Assembly: GCA_947165745.1 (NCBI GenBank)
Contig: CAMVBO010000133.1
Span: forward strand, 1 to 5,772
Source of the DNA: an uncultured Clostridia bacterium
Lineage (GTDB): Bacteria; Bacillota_A; Clostridia; Christensenellales; Aristaeellaceae
Reading direction: 5' to 3'
DNA length: 5,772 nt
This document shows positions 1-5,772 of the stretch, piece by piece; the stretch's first letter is position 1, and every line of letters begins with the position of its first letter. The notes under the pieces were generated by a model. It was not told where the DNA came from. It did not search any database and worked only from the letters and a program-made list of their open reading frames with translations. A program made the position numbers and the translations under genes.

Positions 1-340
<340 letters not shown>

Positions 341-350
341 CGTTGCGACT

Positions 351-380
351 ATTATAATGCCCCGCCGTGTTAAAAGTCAA
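351..380 (-). promoter_or_regulatory. Sigma-A-type promoter for metG
   Basis: On the minus strand TTGACT (380-375) and a perfect TATAAT (356-351) are separated by 18 bp. The predicted start near 344 lies just before the T-box Stem I and gives a leader of about 270 nt. Confidence 0.85.
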
Positions 381-396
381 GCCTATGGCGGGATAT

Positions 397-423
397 ATGT
401 GGCGGCTATGGGCTCCGCCGCAT
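397..423. repeat. Imperfect inverted repeat between divergent promoters
   Basis: ATGTGGCGG (397-405) and CCGCCGCAT (415-423) are inverted copies with one mismatch, separated by 9 bp. The site lies between the metG -35 box and the -10 box of the glycosidase gene, so it could be an operator. It could also be chance in GC-rich DNA. No regulator gene is in the window. Confidence 0.3.
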
Positions 424-449
424 TTCTCCTTCCCATCCGTCTCAAAATA

Positions 450-458
450 TGCTATCAT
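450..458 (+). promoter_or_regulatory. Extended -10 promoter for the GH13 gene
   Basis: TGCTATCAT is an extended -10 element (TG, one base, TATCAT at 453-458). No convincing -35 box is present at the expected distance (TTCCCA at 430-435), which is common for extended -10 promoters. Transcription would begin near 465 and give a 5' leader of about 30 nt. Confidence 0.55.
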
Positions 459-494
459 ATTCCCGGCTCAATAAAACACGAAAGGATGATTCCC

Positions 495-2036
495 ATGCCC
501 GCCAAATGGCTCAAAGACGCGGTCTTCTACGAGATCTACCCCCAGTCCTTCAGGGACACCAACGCCGACGGCATCGGCGATCTGAACGGCATCATCGAAA
601 AGCTGGACTACGTGAAGTCCCTGGGCTGCAACGCCCTGTGGATCAACCCCTGCTTCGACTCCCCCTTCCACGACGCCGGCTATGACGTGCGCGACTACAA
701 AAAGGTGGCCTCCCGCTACGGCGCCAACGAAGATCTGTACCGCCTGTTCGACGAGGCGCACAAAAAGGGCATCCGGGTGCTCCTGGACCTGGTGCCCGGC
801 CACACCAGCGAGGAGCACCCCTGGTTCCGCGCCAGCCAGAGCGCCGACCAGCCCAACGAATTCACCAACCGCTACATCTGGACGGACAACTGGTTCTGCG
901 GCAGCAACCTGAACTACATTGCCGGCGAGGCCGAGCGCCCCAACGCCTACATCGTCAACTTCTTCAAATGCCAGCCCGCGCTGAACTTCGGCTTTTTGCA
1001 CCCCCAGGAGCGCTGGCAGCTGCCCATGAACCACCCGGACTGCGTGGCCACCCGCGAAGCCATGAAGGACGTGATGCGCTTCTGGCTGTCCCACGGCTGC
1101 GACGGCTTCCGGGTGGACATGGCCGCGTCGCTGGTGAAGTACGACGACGAAGTGAAATCCGGCACCTGCGCCATCTGGCGCGAGGTGCGCTCGATGCTGG
1201 ACCGCGAATTTCCCGAGGCCGCCATCGTGGCGGAGTGGGCGCGCCCGGACCTGTCCCTGCCGGCAGGCTTCGACATGGACTTCATCCTCAACGACCCCCA
1301 CACCCATTACGCCACGCTGCTTCGGGATTACTACGCGCCGGTGAACAACAGCTGGTTCAAAAAGGACGCCCCCGCCCGGGACATCCACCCGTTCATGGAC
1401 GTCTACCGGCGCTGGTATGAGCAGACAAAGGGCGCGGGCTACATCTGCCTGCCCACCTGCAACCACGACACCCCCCGCCCCCGCTTCGGCCTGGACGAGA
1501 CGGAGCTGAAGCTGGCCTACGCCTTCATCTTCACGATGCCCGGCGTGCCCTTCCTGTACTACGGCGACGAAATCGGCATGCGCTATCAGGACAGCCTGCC
1601 CACCAAGGAGGGCGGCTACCAGCGCACCGGCACCCGCACGCCCATGCAGTGGGACGGCGGCAAAAACCTGGGCTTCTCCGATGCCGACGCCGAAGCGCTT
1701 TACCTGCCCGTGGACCCCGCGGCTGACGCGCCCACCGTGGCCGGACAGGAGTCGGAACCCGACTCCCTGCTGAATACCGTGAAGGCGCTGCTGAAACTGC
1801 GCCACGGACATGAGGATCTGCAGGCCGACGGCGCTTTTGAGATCGTCTGCTCCGACCCGGGCCAGCCCTTCGTCTACCGGCGCGGCGGCCTGCTTCTGGC
1901 GGTGAACCCCGCGGGGAAGGCCCTCGCGGTCAAGGCCCCGGCCAACGGCATGTCGCCGATCTATGCCATCGGCAAAGCCTCCGTCGACGGCGAAAACCTC
2001 GTTCTCGGCCCGCAGTCGTTCGTAGTGCTGGGATAA
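495..2036 (+). CDS. GH13 alpha-amylase-family glycosidase
   Basis: The 513-residue product is a cytoplasmic glycoside hydrolase family 13 enzyme; no signal peptide is present. The (beta/alpha)8 barrel shows a calcium-type loop DTNADGIGD (21-29), region I DLVPGHTS (98-105), region II DGFRVD with nucleophile D208, region III VAEW with acid/base E247, and region IV CNHD with D325. PFLYYGDEIGM and RTPMQWD follow, as in oligo-1,6-glucosidase-like members. The catalytic triad is complete. Region I has Gly where most relatives have Asn (NHTS), but the histidine is kept. The last ~80 residues look like the usual C-terminal beta domain. At 513 residues it is shorter than oligo-1,6-glucosidases (about 560). 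Short alpha-glucosides are the likely substrates, but the specificity cannot be read from sequence. The ATG at 495 is preferred over the in-frame ATG at 486, since AAGGA (482-486) is 8 nt upstream of 495 and overlaps 486. No enzyme or transporter partner lies beside it. Confidence 0.92.
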   Translation: MPAKWLKDAVFYEIYPQSFRDTNADGIGDLNGIIEKLDYVKSLGCNALWINPCFDSPFHDAGYDVRDYKKVASRYGANEDLYRLFDEAHKKGIRVLLDLVPGHTSEEHPWFRASQSADQPNEFTNRYIWTDNWFCGSNLNYIAGEAERPNAYIVNFFKCQPALNFGFLHPQERWQLPMNHPDCVATREAMKDVMRFWLSHGCDGFRVDMAASLVKYDDEVKSGTCAIWREVRSMLDREFPEAAIVAEWARPDLSLPAGFDMDFILNDPHTHYATLLRDYYAPVNNSWFKKDAPARDIHPFMDVYRRWYEQTKGAGYICLPTCNHDTPRPRFGLDETELKLAYAFIFTMPGVPFLYYGDEIGMRYQDSLPTKEGGYQRTGTRTPMQWDGGKNLGFSDADAEALYLPVDPAADAPTVAGQESEPDSLLNTVKALLKLRHGHEDLQADGAFEIVCSDPGQPFVYRRGGLLLAVNPAGKALAVKAPANGMSPIYAIGKASVDGENLVLGPQSFVVLG

Positions 2037-2040
2037 GAAA

Positions 2041-2165
2041 AACCGGATTGCCACGTCGGGACATCTCGTGTCCTTCCTCGCAATGACGCTGCAGGATACT
2101 GCAATGCGGCTATGTCATTGCGAGGGGTTCAAGGCATTGGCTTTGAACGACGTGGCAATCCGGTT
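2041..2165. repeat. 125-bp branched palindromic intergenic element
   Basis: The outer arms AACCGGATTGCCACGTCG (2041-2058) and CGACGTGGCAATCCGGTT (2148-2165) are a perfect 18-bp inverted repeat. Inner arms CCTCGCAATGAC (2076-2087) and GTCATTGCGAGG (2114-2125) are a perfect 12-bp inverted repeat. Each strand carries a side hairpin between the two stems. On the left it is GGACA/TGTCC (2059-2073). On the right it is GTTCAAGGC/GCTTTGAAC (2127-2135 and 2140-2148), with one GU pair, whose last base is shared with the outer arm. The apex contains TGCAG-GATA-CTGCA (2090-2103). The whole can fold as a four-way branched structure on either strand. The GGATTGCCACGTCG...CTCGCAATGAC text resembles palindromic repeats that I recall from bacterial intergenic regions, but this needs a search. 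The element starts 4 bp after the GH13 stop, between convergent genes, and may also end transcription. I see no target-site duplication. Confidence 0.85.
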
Positions 2166-2214
2166 CTCAATCAGTGGCTGCACCTACAAGCCGCTGTCCC
2201 AACTCCACACTCAA

Positions 2215-3495
2215 CTACGCCCACACCAGCCAGATCACCAGCGCGCCGGAGACGGCGGCGATCAACGTGAAGGGGATGCCGATGCGCAGGAAGTCGCGGG
2301 TCTCTACCTTATAGCCCTCCTTCTGGAGGATGCCGATGCCGGCAATGTTGGCGGAGGCGCCGATGGGGGTGATGTTGCCGCCCAGGGTCGCGCCGATCAG
2401 CAGCCCGAAGGCCAGCAGGTACGGCTCGATGCCCAGCATGGCGGAGATGCTCCCCACCACCGGCAGCATCGTGGCCACATAGGGAATGTTGTCGATGAAC
2501 GCGCTCAGCAGCACCGACACGCCCACGATCAGCACGTACATCTGCAGCTTGCTGCCACCGCCGATCTTCACGAACAGCTGGGCGATGGCATCGATCACGC
2601 CCGCGGCGGTCAGGCCGGCAATCACAATGAACAGACCCGTCAACAGCAGCAACGTCTTGTAGTCGATGGCCTTGGCGACGCTGGCGATCAGCGCCTTGCC
2701 CTTGCCGCCCCGCAGCGTTTCATACACCACGCCGATCACCGCCAGCGCCATGCAGATGATGCCGTTGGTCAGCTCCGGCTTGTTGGGAAACTGGCTGGCC
2801 GCGATCAGCAGCAGCACCGTGCCCAGCAACAGCGCCGTGGGCACGTAGTCCTTCACCTCGGTCATCTGGCCCGGGACGATCTTGCGGCCCTTCTCCGCCC
2901 GGAACAGCCACAGAAGCACCGGCACGGTCAGCAGCGCGCCCAGCTCCACGGCAAAGAAGATGCCCGGCCGGCCGTGGAACACGAAGAAGTCGTTGAAGCT
3001 CATGCCCACATAGCCCGCCAGCAGGATGGACGTGGTGTCGCCCACCAGCGTGGCCGCGCCCTGCAGGTTGCTGGACACGGCGATGGCGATGATCACCGGG
3101 ATCGGATTGGTCTTGATCTGCTTCGCCACGGCCAGCCCCACCGGCGCCACCATCAGCACCGTGGCCACGTTGTCCACGAAGGCCGAGATGATGCCGGAGA
3201 ACAGGCTCAGCGCCACGATGGCCCAGCGCACGTCCGGCACCAATTTAAGCAACCCCTCCGCCATGCGCTGGGGCATGCCGCTCTGGATGAACAGCTCCAC
3301 CACGGCCATGGTGCCCGTCAGCATCATCAACACGTTCCAGTTGATGGCCCCGAGGGCCCTGTCGACGGGCAATATGCCCAGCACGATAAACACCGCCGCC
3401 GCGCTCAGGGCGATGATCCAACGCTGCTCCGAGAATTTCAGCAGCAGCGCGTACATCACCGCGAACAACGCCAGCGCCACCCACATCTGATTCAA
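2215..3495 (-). CDS. ArsB/NhaD-type (IT superfamily) membrane permease
   Basis: The 426-residue, highly hydrophobic protein has about eleven membrane spans and an internal twofold repeat typical of the ion transporter (IT) superfamily, which includes ArsB, NhaD, SLC13 and the P protein. The first half has SAFVDN (104-109) and NLQGAATLVGDTTS (143-156). The second half has SAFIDN (331-336) and GATLGGNITPIGASAN (368-383). A charged loop at about 199-217 separates the halves. The substrate is not predictable: relatives carry arsenite, sodium/protons or carboxylates. No arsenic genes (arsR, arsA, arsC) are nearby. The TTG at 3495-3493 is chosen because AGGAGG (3509-3504) is 8 nt upstream. The ATG at 3486 is too far from that site, and longer versions would run back into the leader and its terminator. 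A dedicated promoter and a probable metal-sensing riboswitch precede the gene, so a metal-linked role is an inference worth testing. Confidence 0.88.
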   Translation of the reverse strand: MNQMWVALALFAVMYALLLKFSEQRWIIALSAAAVFIVLGILPVDRALGAINWNVLMMLTGTMAVVELFIQSGMPQRMAEGLLKLVPDVRWAIVALSLFSGIISAFVDNVATVLMVAPVGLAVAKQIKTNPIPVIIAIAVSSNLQGAATLVGDTTSILLAGYVGMSFNDFFVFHGRPGIFFAVELGALLTVPVLLWLFRAEKGRKIVPGQMTEVKDYVPTALLLGTVLLLIAASQFPNKPELTNGIICMALAVIGVVYETLRGGKGKALIASVAKAIDYKTLLLLTGLFIVIAGLTAAGVIDAIAQLFVKIGGGSKLQMYVLIVGVSVLLSAFIDNIPYVATMLPVVGSISAMLGIEPYLLAFGLLIGATLGGNITPIGASANIAGIGILQKEGYKVETRDFLRIGIPFTLIAAVSGALVIWLVWA

Positions 3496-3500
3496 GTCAG

Positions 3501-3509
3501 TCCCCTCCT
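3501..3509 (-). promoter_or_regulatory. Ribosome binding site fixing the permease TTG start
   Basis: AGGAGGGGA on the minus strand is a near-perfect ribosome site. It is 8 nt from TTG (3495-3493), measured from AGGAGG, but 17 nt from the next ATG (3486-3484). Confidence 0.8.
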
Positions 3510-3536
3510 GATGCCATCCCGCTCCATGCAGCCCGT

Positions 3537-3570
3537 AAAAAACAACAGATATAGCCGCGCTATACCTGTT
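3537..3570 (-). terminator. Intrinsic terminator inside the permease leader
   Basis: On the minus strand AACAGGTATAGC (3570-3559) pairs with GCTATATCTGTT (3555-3544) over 12 bp with one GU pair and a GCG loop. The run GTTTTTT (3543-3537) follows. It lies 27 nt before the ribosome site and about 25 nt after the candidate aptamer. Its position fits a regulated terminator (expression platform), since a plain gene-end terminator would not sit between a promoter and its own gene. It would also stop read-through from the upstream acetyltransferase gene. Confidence 0.85.
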
Positions 3571-3594
3571 CTCGCAAAAGGGCGCACGCATAGC

Positions 3595-3705
3595 AGGGCC
3601 ATGCGAGTCTCACAATTTAAAGCCTTGCCGGGACATTCCCGCGCCGGGACGGTCGTCCGTGTTGACGGCTTGGCTCCGCGGTGACGCGGCTGTTACTCCC
3701 TCTCC
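3595..3705 (-). promoter_or_regulatory. Candidate yybP-ykoY (Mn2+) riboswitch aptamer
   Basis: The minus-strand leader contains GAGGGAGTAAC (3702-3692) and, about 80 nt later, GTGAGACTC (3613-3605). These match in order the loop-1 signatures of the yybP-ykoY family (GGGGAGUA and GUGAGACC). GAG (3702-3700) and CTC (3607-3605) pair where the family has GG/CC, closing a short P1. Inside, CCGCG-TCAC-CGCGG (3689-3676) is a hairpin. The adjacent helix pairs AGCC with GGCT and GCCG with CGGC (3675-3666 with 3630-3621), and it carries a GTCAACACGG segment (3666-3657) similar to the family's second metal-binding loop. A terminator and ribosome site follow, as in a transcriptional riboswitch. In characterised members Mn2+ raises expression of metal exporters. 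Caveat: P1 is short, and the predicted transcript start falls at its 5' edge. The class was recognised by eye. Confidence 0.58.
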
Positions 3706-3711
3706 ATACCG

Positions 3712-3720
3712 ATTATATCA
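3712..3720 (-). promoter_or_regulatory. Extended -10 promoter of the permease leader
   Basis: TGATATAAT on the minus strand is a consensus extended -10 (TG at 3720-3719, TATAAT at 3717-3712). No good -35 box is seen. The predicted start near 3705 gives a 210-nt leader. The promoter lies 30 bp after the acetyltransferase stop codon. Confidence 0.75.
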
Positions 3721-3750
3721 TCTTTGATCCGGCGCATGGCTATGTTTGGG

Positions 3751-4401
3751 TTAAATATGCAGCGCCGCGATCTGCCTGTCGATGTTCTCATAAAACCGGG
3801 CGATGTGCAGCCCGTCCACCAGGCCGTGGTGGGCCAGCAGCGTCACCGGCATCATCAGCCGCCCGCGCCAGTCCGCCTCGAATTTGCCCCAGGAGATGCG
3901 GGGGTTCGACTCGTCCCCGCCCGCCGTGGGCTGGATCAGCTGGGTATAGCGCAGCCAGGGCAGGCTGGTGACGAAGTACAGCCCCTCCACGTCGTCATCC
4001 TCCTCGATGGCGCCCTTCCGATCCGCGATCAGCCTCCGCCGAAGCGCGCGCTTGGTCTCGGCATAGAACGGGTATTCATCCCAGCCCATGTCGTGATACA
4101 GCGTGCAGTAGCCATAGGTACCGTCCTCCAGCAGCTCCACATGGGAGGTGCCGCAGGCGTCGTACTCGGCGATGCCGCCCTGGTGGATACGCCGCCGCAG
4201 CTCCGGCACGGCGTTCGCCGCCAGCGCCGCAACGTGCATGAACGCCAGGTAGAACGAACAGCCGGCCTCCTTGCAGAAATCCCGGAGCGCCGTCACGTCC
4301 ACGTCCACGGTCACGCCCATCATCGGGTTTTGCATCGTGCGGAAGTAGTCGAAGTGGGCCCGCCGGGGATAGCTCTCCATGTCGATCATCCGGTAATTCA
4401 C
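3751..4401 (-). CDS. CatA-like O-acetyltransferase (chloramphenicol acetyltransferase family)
   Basis: The 216-residue product matches the type A chloramphenicol acetyltransferase fold in length and layout. The start MNYRMIDMESYPRRAHF aligns directly with CAT openings such as MNYTKFDVKNWVRREHF, including the conserved arginines. The catalytic block AHHGLVDG places the base at H192 and the structural aspartate at D196 (His195 and Asp199 in CAT numbering). TSLPW (145-149) aligns with SALPW of CAT-III, so Thr replaces the Ser that stabilises the reaction intermediate. The family transfers acetyl from acetyl-CoA to a hydroxyl group. Many such chromosomal proteins are not proven resistance enzymes, and the substrate is uncertain here. 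The GTG at 4401 is preferred over the GTG at 4410 because GAGGTGA (4413-4407) is 5 nt upstream of 4401 and overlaps 4410. The gene follows the phosphofructokinase on the same strand by 97 bp, with a hairpin between. No clear promoter of its own is seen. Confidence 0.85.
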   Translation of the reverse strand: MNYRMIDMESYPRRAHFDYFRTMQNPMMGVTVDVDVTALRDFCKEAGCSFYLAFMHVAALAANAVPELRRRIHQGGIAEYDACGTSHVELLEDGTYGYCTLYHDMGWDEYPFYAETKRALRRRLIADRKGAIEEDDDVEGLYFVTSLPWLRYTQLIQPTAGGDESNPRISWGKFEADWRGRLMMPVTLLAHHGLVDGLHIARFYENIDRQIAALHI

Positions 4402-4406
4402 GCTTC

Positions 4407-4413
4407 TCACCTC
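4407..4413 (-). promoter_or_regulatory. Ribosome binding site fixing the acetyltransferase GTG start
   Basis: GAGGTGA on the minus strand is 5 nt before GTG (4401-4399). The upstream in-frame GTG (4410-4408) lies inside this site, and the ATG at 4389 is 17 nt away. Confidence 0.7.
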
Positions 4414-4417
4414 TATC

Positions 4418-4466
4418 GGAAACGAAATACCGGCACCCGTCCTTGAATCAACGGGACGGATGCCGG
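4418..4466 (-). terminator. Probable terminator after the phosphofructokinase gene
   Basis: On the minus strand CCGGCATCCGTCC (4466-4454) pairs with GGACGGGTGCCGG (4442-4430) over 13 bp with one GU pair and an 11-nt loop. The following tract TATTTCGTTTCC is T-rich but interrupted, so termination may be incomplete. The hairpin base is only 16 nt from the acetyltransferase ribosome site. It could therefore also act as an attenuator or as an mRNA-stabilising stem. Confidence 0.65.
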
Positions 4467-4498
4467 ATAATCGCCTTTTTCGGCAGTCGATGGGTATC

Positions 4499-5752
4499 TT
4501 ACGCGATGGGCTGGGCCTTCACCTTGGCCAGGTGCACGAAGCGCGGCAGGCTGTTCTCCTTGGGCAGCTGGGTCTCGCCCTGGATCAGCGGCAGCGCGTA
4601 GTCGATGAAGTCCTGGGTCAGGCCGTCGCCGGTCTCGTTGATCCACTCGACGGGCACCTTCTTCTCGGTGTTGGCCACGTCGGTGAGGTTGAACAGCTTG
4701 ATGTTGCACACGTACTTGCCGTCCACATAGGCGCGCTCGAAGCCCACCATCTTGTCGGTGATGCCCGCGACGGCGTTCTCAACGGCGGCCTTGCCGGCGG
4801 AGAAGCTCTCGTCGATGTCGGTCTGGGACGCGGAGTGGGCCGCGCAGCGCTGCAGCAGGCTCAGCTCGATGCCGCGCACCTTCGCGCCGGTGGCAGCCTT
4901 CAGGTGGTTGGCCAGGAAGGAGGCCAGGCCGCCCAGCTGGGTGTGGCCGAAGGCGTCCTTGGCGGCGTTCGCGCTGCCGTACTCGGAGATGAACTTGCCG
5001 TCCTTGTCGTGGATGCCCTCGGAAACGACCACCAGGCACTTCTTCTGCTTGGCGTAGATGCCCTTGACCTTCTCGGTGAAGGCGTCCAGGTCAAAGTCCT
5101 TCTCGGGCAGATAGATCAGGTCCGCGCCGTCGCCGGCGAAGCCCGCCAGAGCGGCCGCGGCGGTCAGCCAGCCCGCGTGACGGCCCATGCACTCGATCAC
5201 GGTGATCATGCCGGTGTCGTACACGGTGGAATCGCGGTACACTTCCATGACGGAGGTGGCGATGTACTTGGCGGCGGAGGCGAAGCCGGGGCAGTGGTCG
5301 GTGCCGTACAGGTCGTTGTCGATGGTCTTGGGAATGCCCATCACGCGGCACTCATAGCCGTTCTTCAGCATGAACTTGGAGATCTTGTTGCAGGTGTCCA
5401 TGCTGTCGTTGCCGCCGTTGTAGAAGAAATAGCGCACGTTGTACTTCTTGAAGATCTCCAGGATGCGCTTGTAGTCGGTGTCGTCCTCGTCGGGATCGGC
5501 CAGCTTATAGCGGCAGGAGCCCAGCGCGGAGGAGGGGGTGTACTTCATGTAGGAGAGCTCCTTGGGGTCCTCCTTGCCCATGTCGATCAGGTCGTCGTCC
5601 AGCACGCCCTTGATGCCGTGCAGCGCGCCCAGGACCTGGGTGATGTCCGGATTTTCCAGCGCGGTCTTGATCGCGCCATAGGCGGAAGCGTTGATGACGG
5701 CGCTGGGGCCGCCGGACTGACCGATGATGCATGCGCCTTTCAGCTGGCTCAT
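4499..5752 (-). CDS. pfp: Pyrophosphate-dependent 6-phosphofructokinase
   Basis: The 417-residue protein is a phosphofructokinase. It has an N-terminal GQSGGPSAVINAS loop (11-23), GGNDS (113-117), PKTIDND (141-147), MGRHAGW (189-195) and a late QR pair (301-302). GGNDS in place of GGDGS, and Lys in PKTIDND where ATP enzymes have Gly, are the accepted marks of the pyrophosphate-using type. It is also about 100 residues longer than the classic ATP enzyme of about 320. The enzyme reversibly makes fructose 1,6-bisphosphate from fructose 6-phosphate and PPi in the cytoplasm, saving ATP in glycolysis. Two in-frame ATGs compete, 5758 and 5752. The second is preferred because AAAGGA (5768-5763) is 10 nt from it but only 4 nt from the first; the choice changes two residues. 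The promoter lies outside the window. The gene ends at a hairpin before the acetyltransferase gene. Confidence 0.93.
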   Translation of the reverse strand: MSQLKGACIIGQSGGPSAVINASAYGAIKTALENPDITQVLGALHGIKGVLDDDLIDMGKEDPKELSYMKYTPSSALGSCRYKLADPDEDDTDYKRILEIFKKYNVRYFFYNGGNDSMDTCNKISKFMLKNGYECRVMGIPKTIDNDLYGTDHCPGFASAAKYIATSVMEVYRDSTVYDTGMITVIECMGRHAGWLTAAAALAGFAGDGADLIYLPEKDFDLDAFTEKVKGIYAKQKKCLVVVSEGIHDKDGKFISEYGSANAAKDAFGHTQLGGLASFLANHLKAATGAKVRGIELSLLQRCAAHSASQTDIDESFSAGKAAVENAVAGITDKMVGFERAYVDGKYVCNIKLFNLTDVANTEKKVPVEWINETGDGLTQDFIDYALPLIQGETQLPKENSLPRFVHLAKVKAQPIA

Positions 5753-5772
5753 TGTCATTCATTCCTTTCAAA

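Noticed and set aside
468..2054. Long open frame (528 codons) on the minus strand opposite the GH13 gene
   Set aside because: The GH13 frame has complete family motifs, a ribosome site and a promoter. The antisense frame has low-complexity Ala/Val/Gly/His composition with no recognisable domain, as expected from GC-rich codon bias.
2174..2195. Weak hairpin AGTGGCT/AGCCGCT downstream of the permease stop as its terminator
   Set aside because: The stem is short with a mismatch and no T run follows. The neighbouring 125-bp palindrome is a better candidate for ending transcription.
2215..3495. Calling the permease an arsenite pump (arsB)
   Set aside because: The IT superfamily has many substrates, and no arsR, arsA or arsC neighbour is present. 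The leader points to another regulator.
3496..3591. Longer permease start at 3591
   Set aside because: The extension has no membrane segment, is encoded by the terminator hairpin and leader, and lacks a ribosome site. AGGAGG points to the TTG at 3495.
2068..3684. Long open frame (538 codons) on the plus strand opposite the permease
   Set aside because: It is rich in Gln, His and Arg without domain signals, and it runs across the palindrome, the terminator and the riboswitch region. The minus-strand permease has clear membrane segments and paired DN motifs.
3751..4401. Calling the acetyltransferase a chloramphenicol resistance gene (cat)
   Set aside because: Family membership is clear, but the Ser-to-Thr change and the lack of any mobile element or other resistance gene nearby leave drug resistance unproven.
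4418..4453. Possible promoter for the acetyltransferase gene, TTGATT with a 16-bp spacer and TATTTC
   Set aside because: The -10 is a poor match, and the start point would fall on the ribosome site. The same bases are better explained by the terminator-like hairpin and its T-rich tail.

Overview
The window looks like chromosomal DNA from a high-GC anaerobic member of the Bacillota, probably class Clostridia. The clues are a tRNA-responsive T-box leader in front of methionyl-tRNA synthetase, a pyrophosphate-type phosphofructokinase, strong AGGAGG-like ribosome sites with GTG and TTG starts, and close matches to the vegetative sigma promoter. No genus can be named from the sequence alone.

Layout. 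Bases 1-72 hold the first 24 codons of metG (minus strand, running off the left edge). Bases 73-494 are a divergent control region. A complete T-box leader and promoter serve metG on the minus strand, and a short extended -10 promoter serves a GH13 glycosidase (495-2036, plus strand). Bases 2037-2214 separate that gene from a convergent permease gene and are mostly a 125-bp branched palindrome. The remaining genes are all on the minus strand. In transcription order they are a PPi-type phosphofructokinase (5752-4499), a CatA-like O-acetyltransferase (4401-3751) and an ArsB/NhaD-type (IT superfamily) permease (3495-2215). They do not look like one tight operon: a terminator-like hairpin lies between the first two, and the permease has its own promoter.

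The most notable part is the 210-nt leader of the permease. It has an extended -10 promoter, a structured segment with the sequence signatures of the yybP-ykoY (Mn2+) riboswitch, a 12-bp hairpin followed by six T, and then a strong ribosome site before a TTG start. This suggests metal-controlled transcription of an ArsB/NhaD-type transporter. The class assignment is an inference that a covariance-model search should settle.

How the genes fit together. The glycosidase probably releases glucose from short alpha-glucans in the cytoplasm, and the phosphofructokinase feeds glycolysis using pyrophosphate. The acetyltransferase and permease have no evident metabolic link to these. Two separate RNA-level switches (tRNA-Met for metG, probably a metal ion for the permease) lie in under 4 kb.
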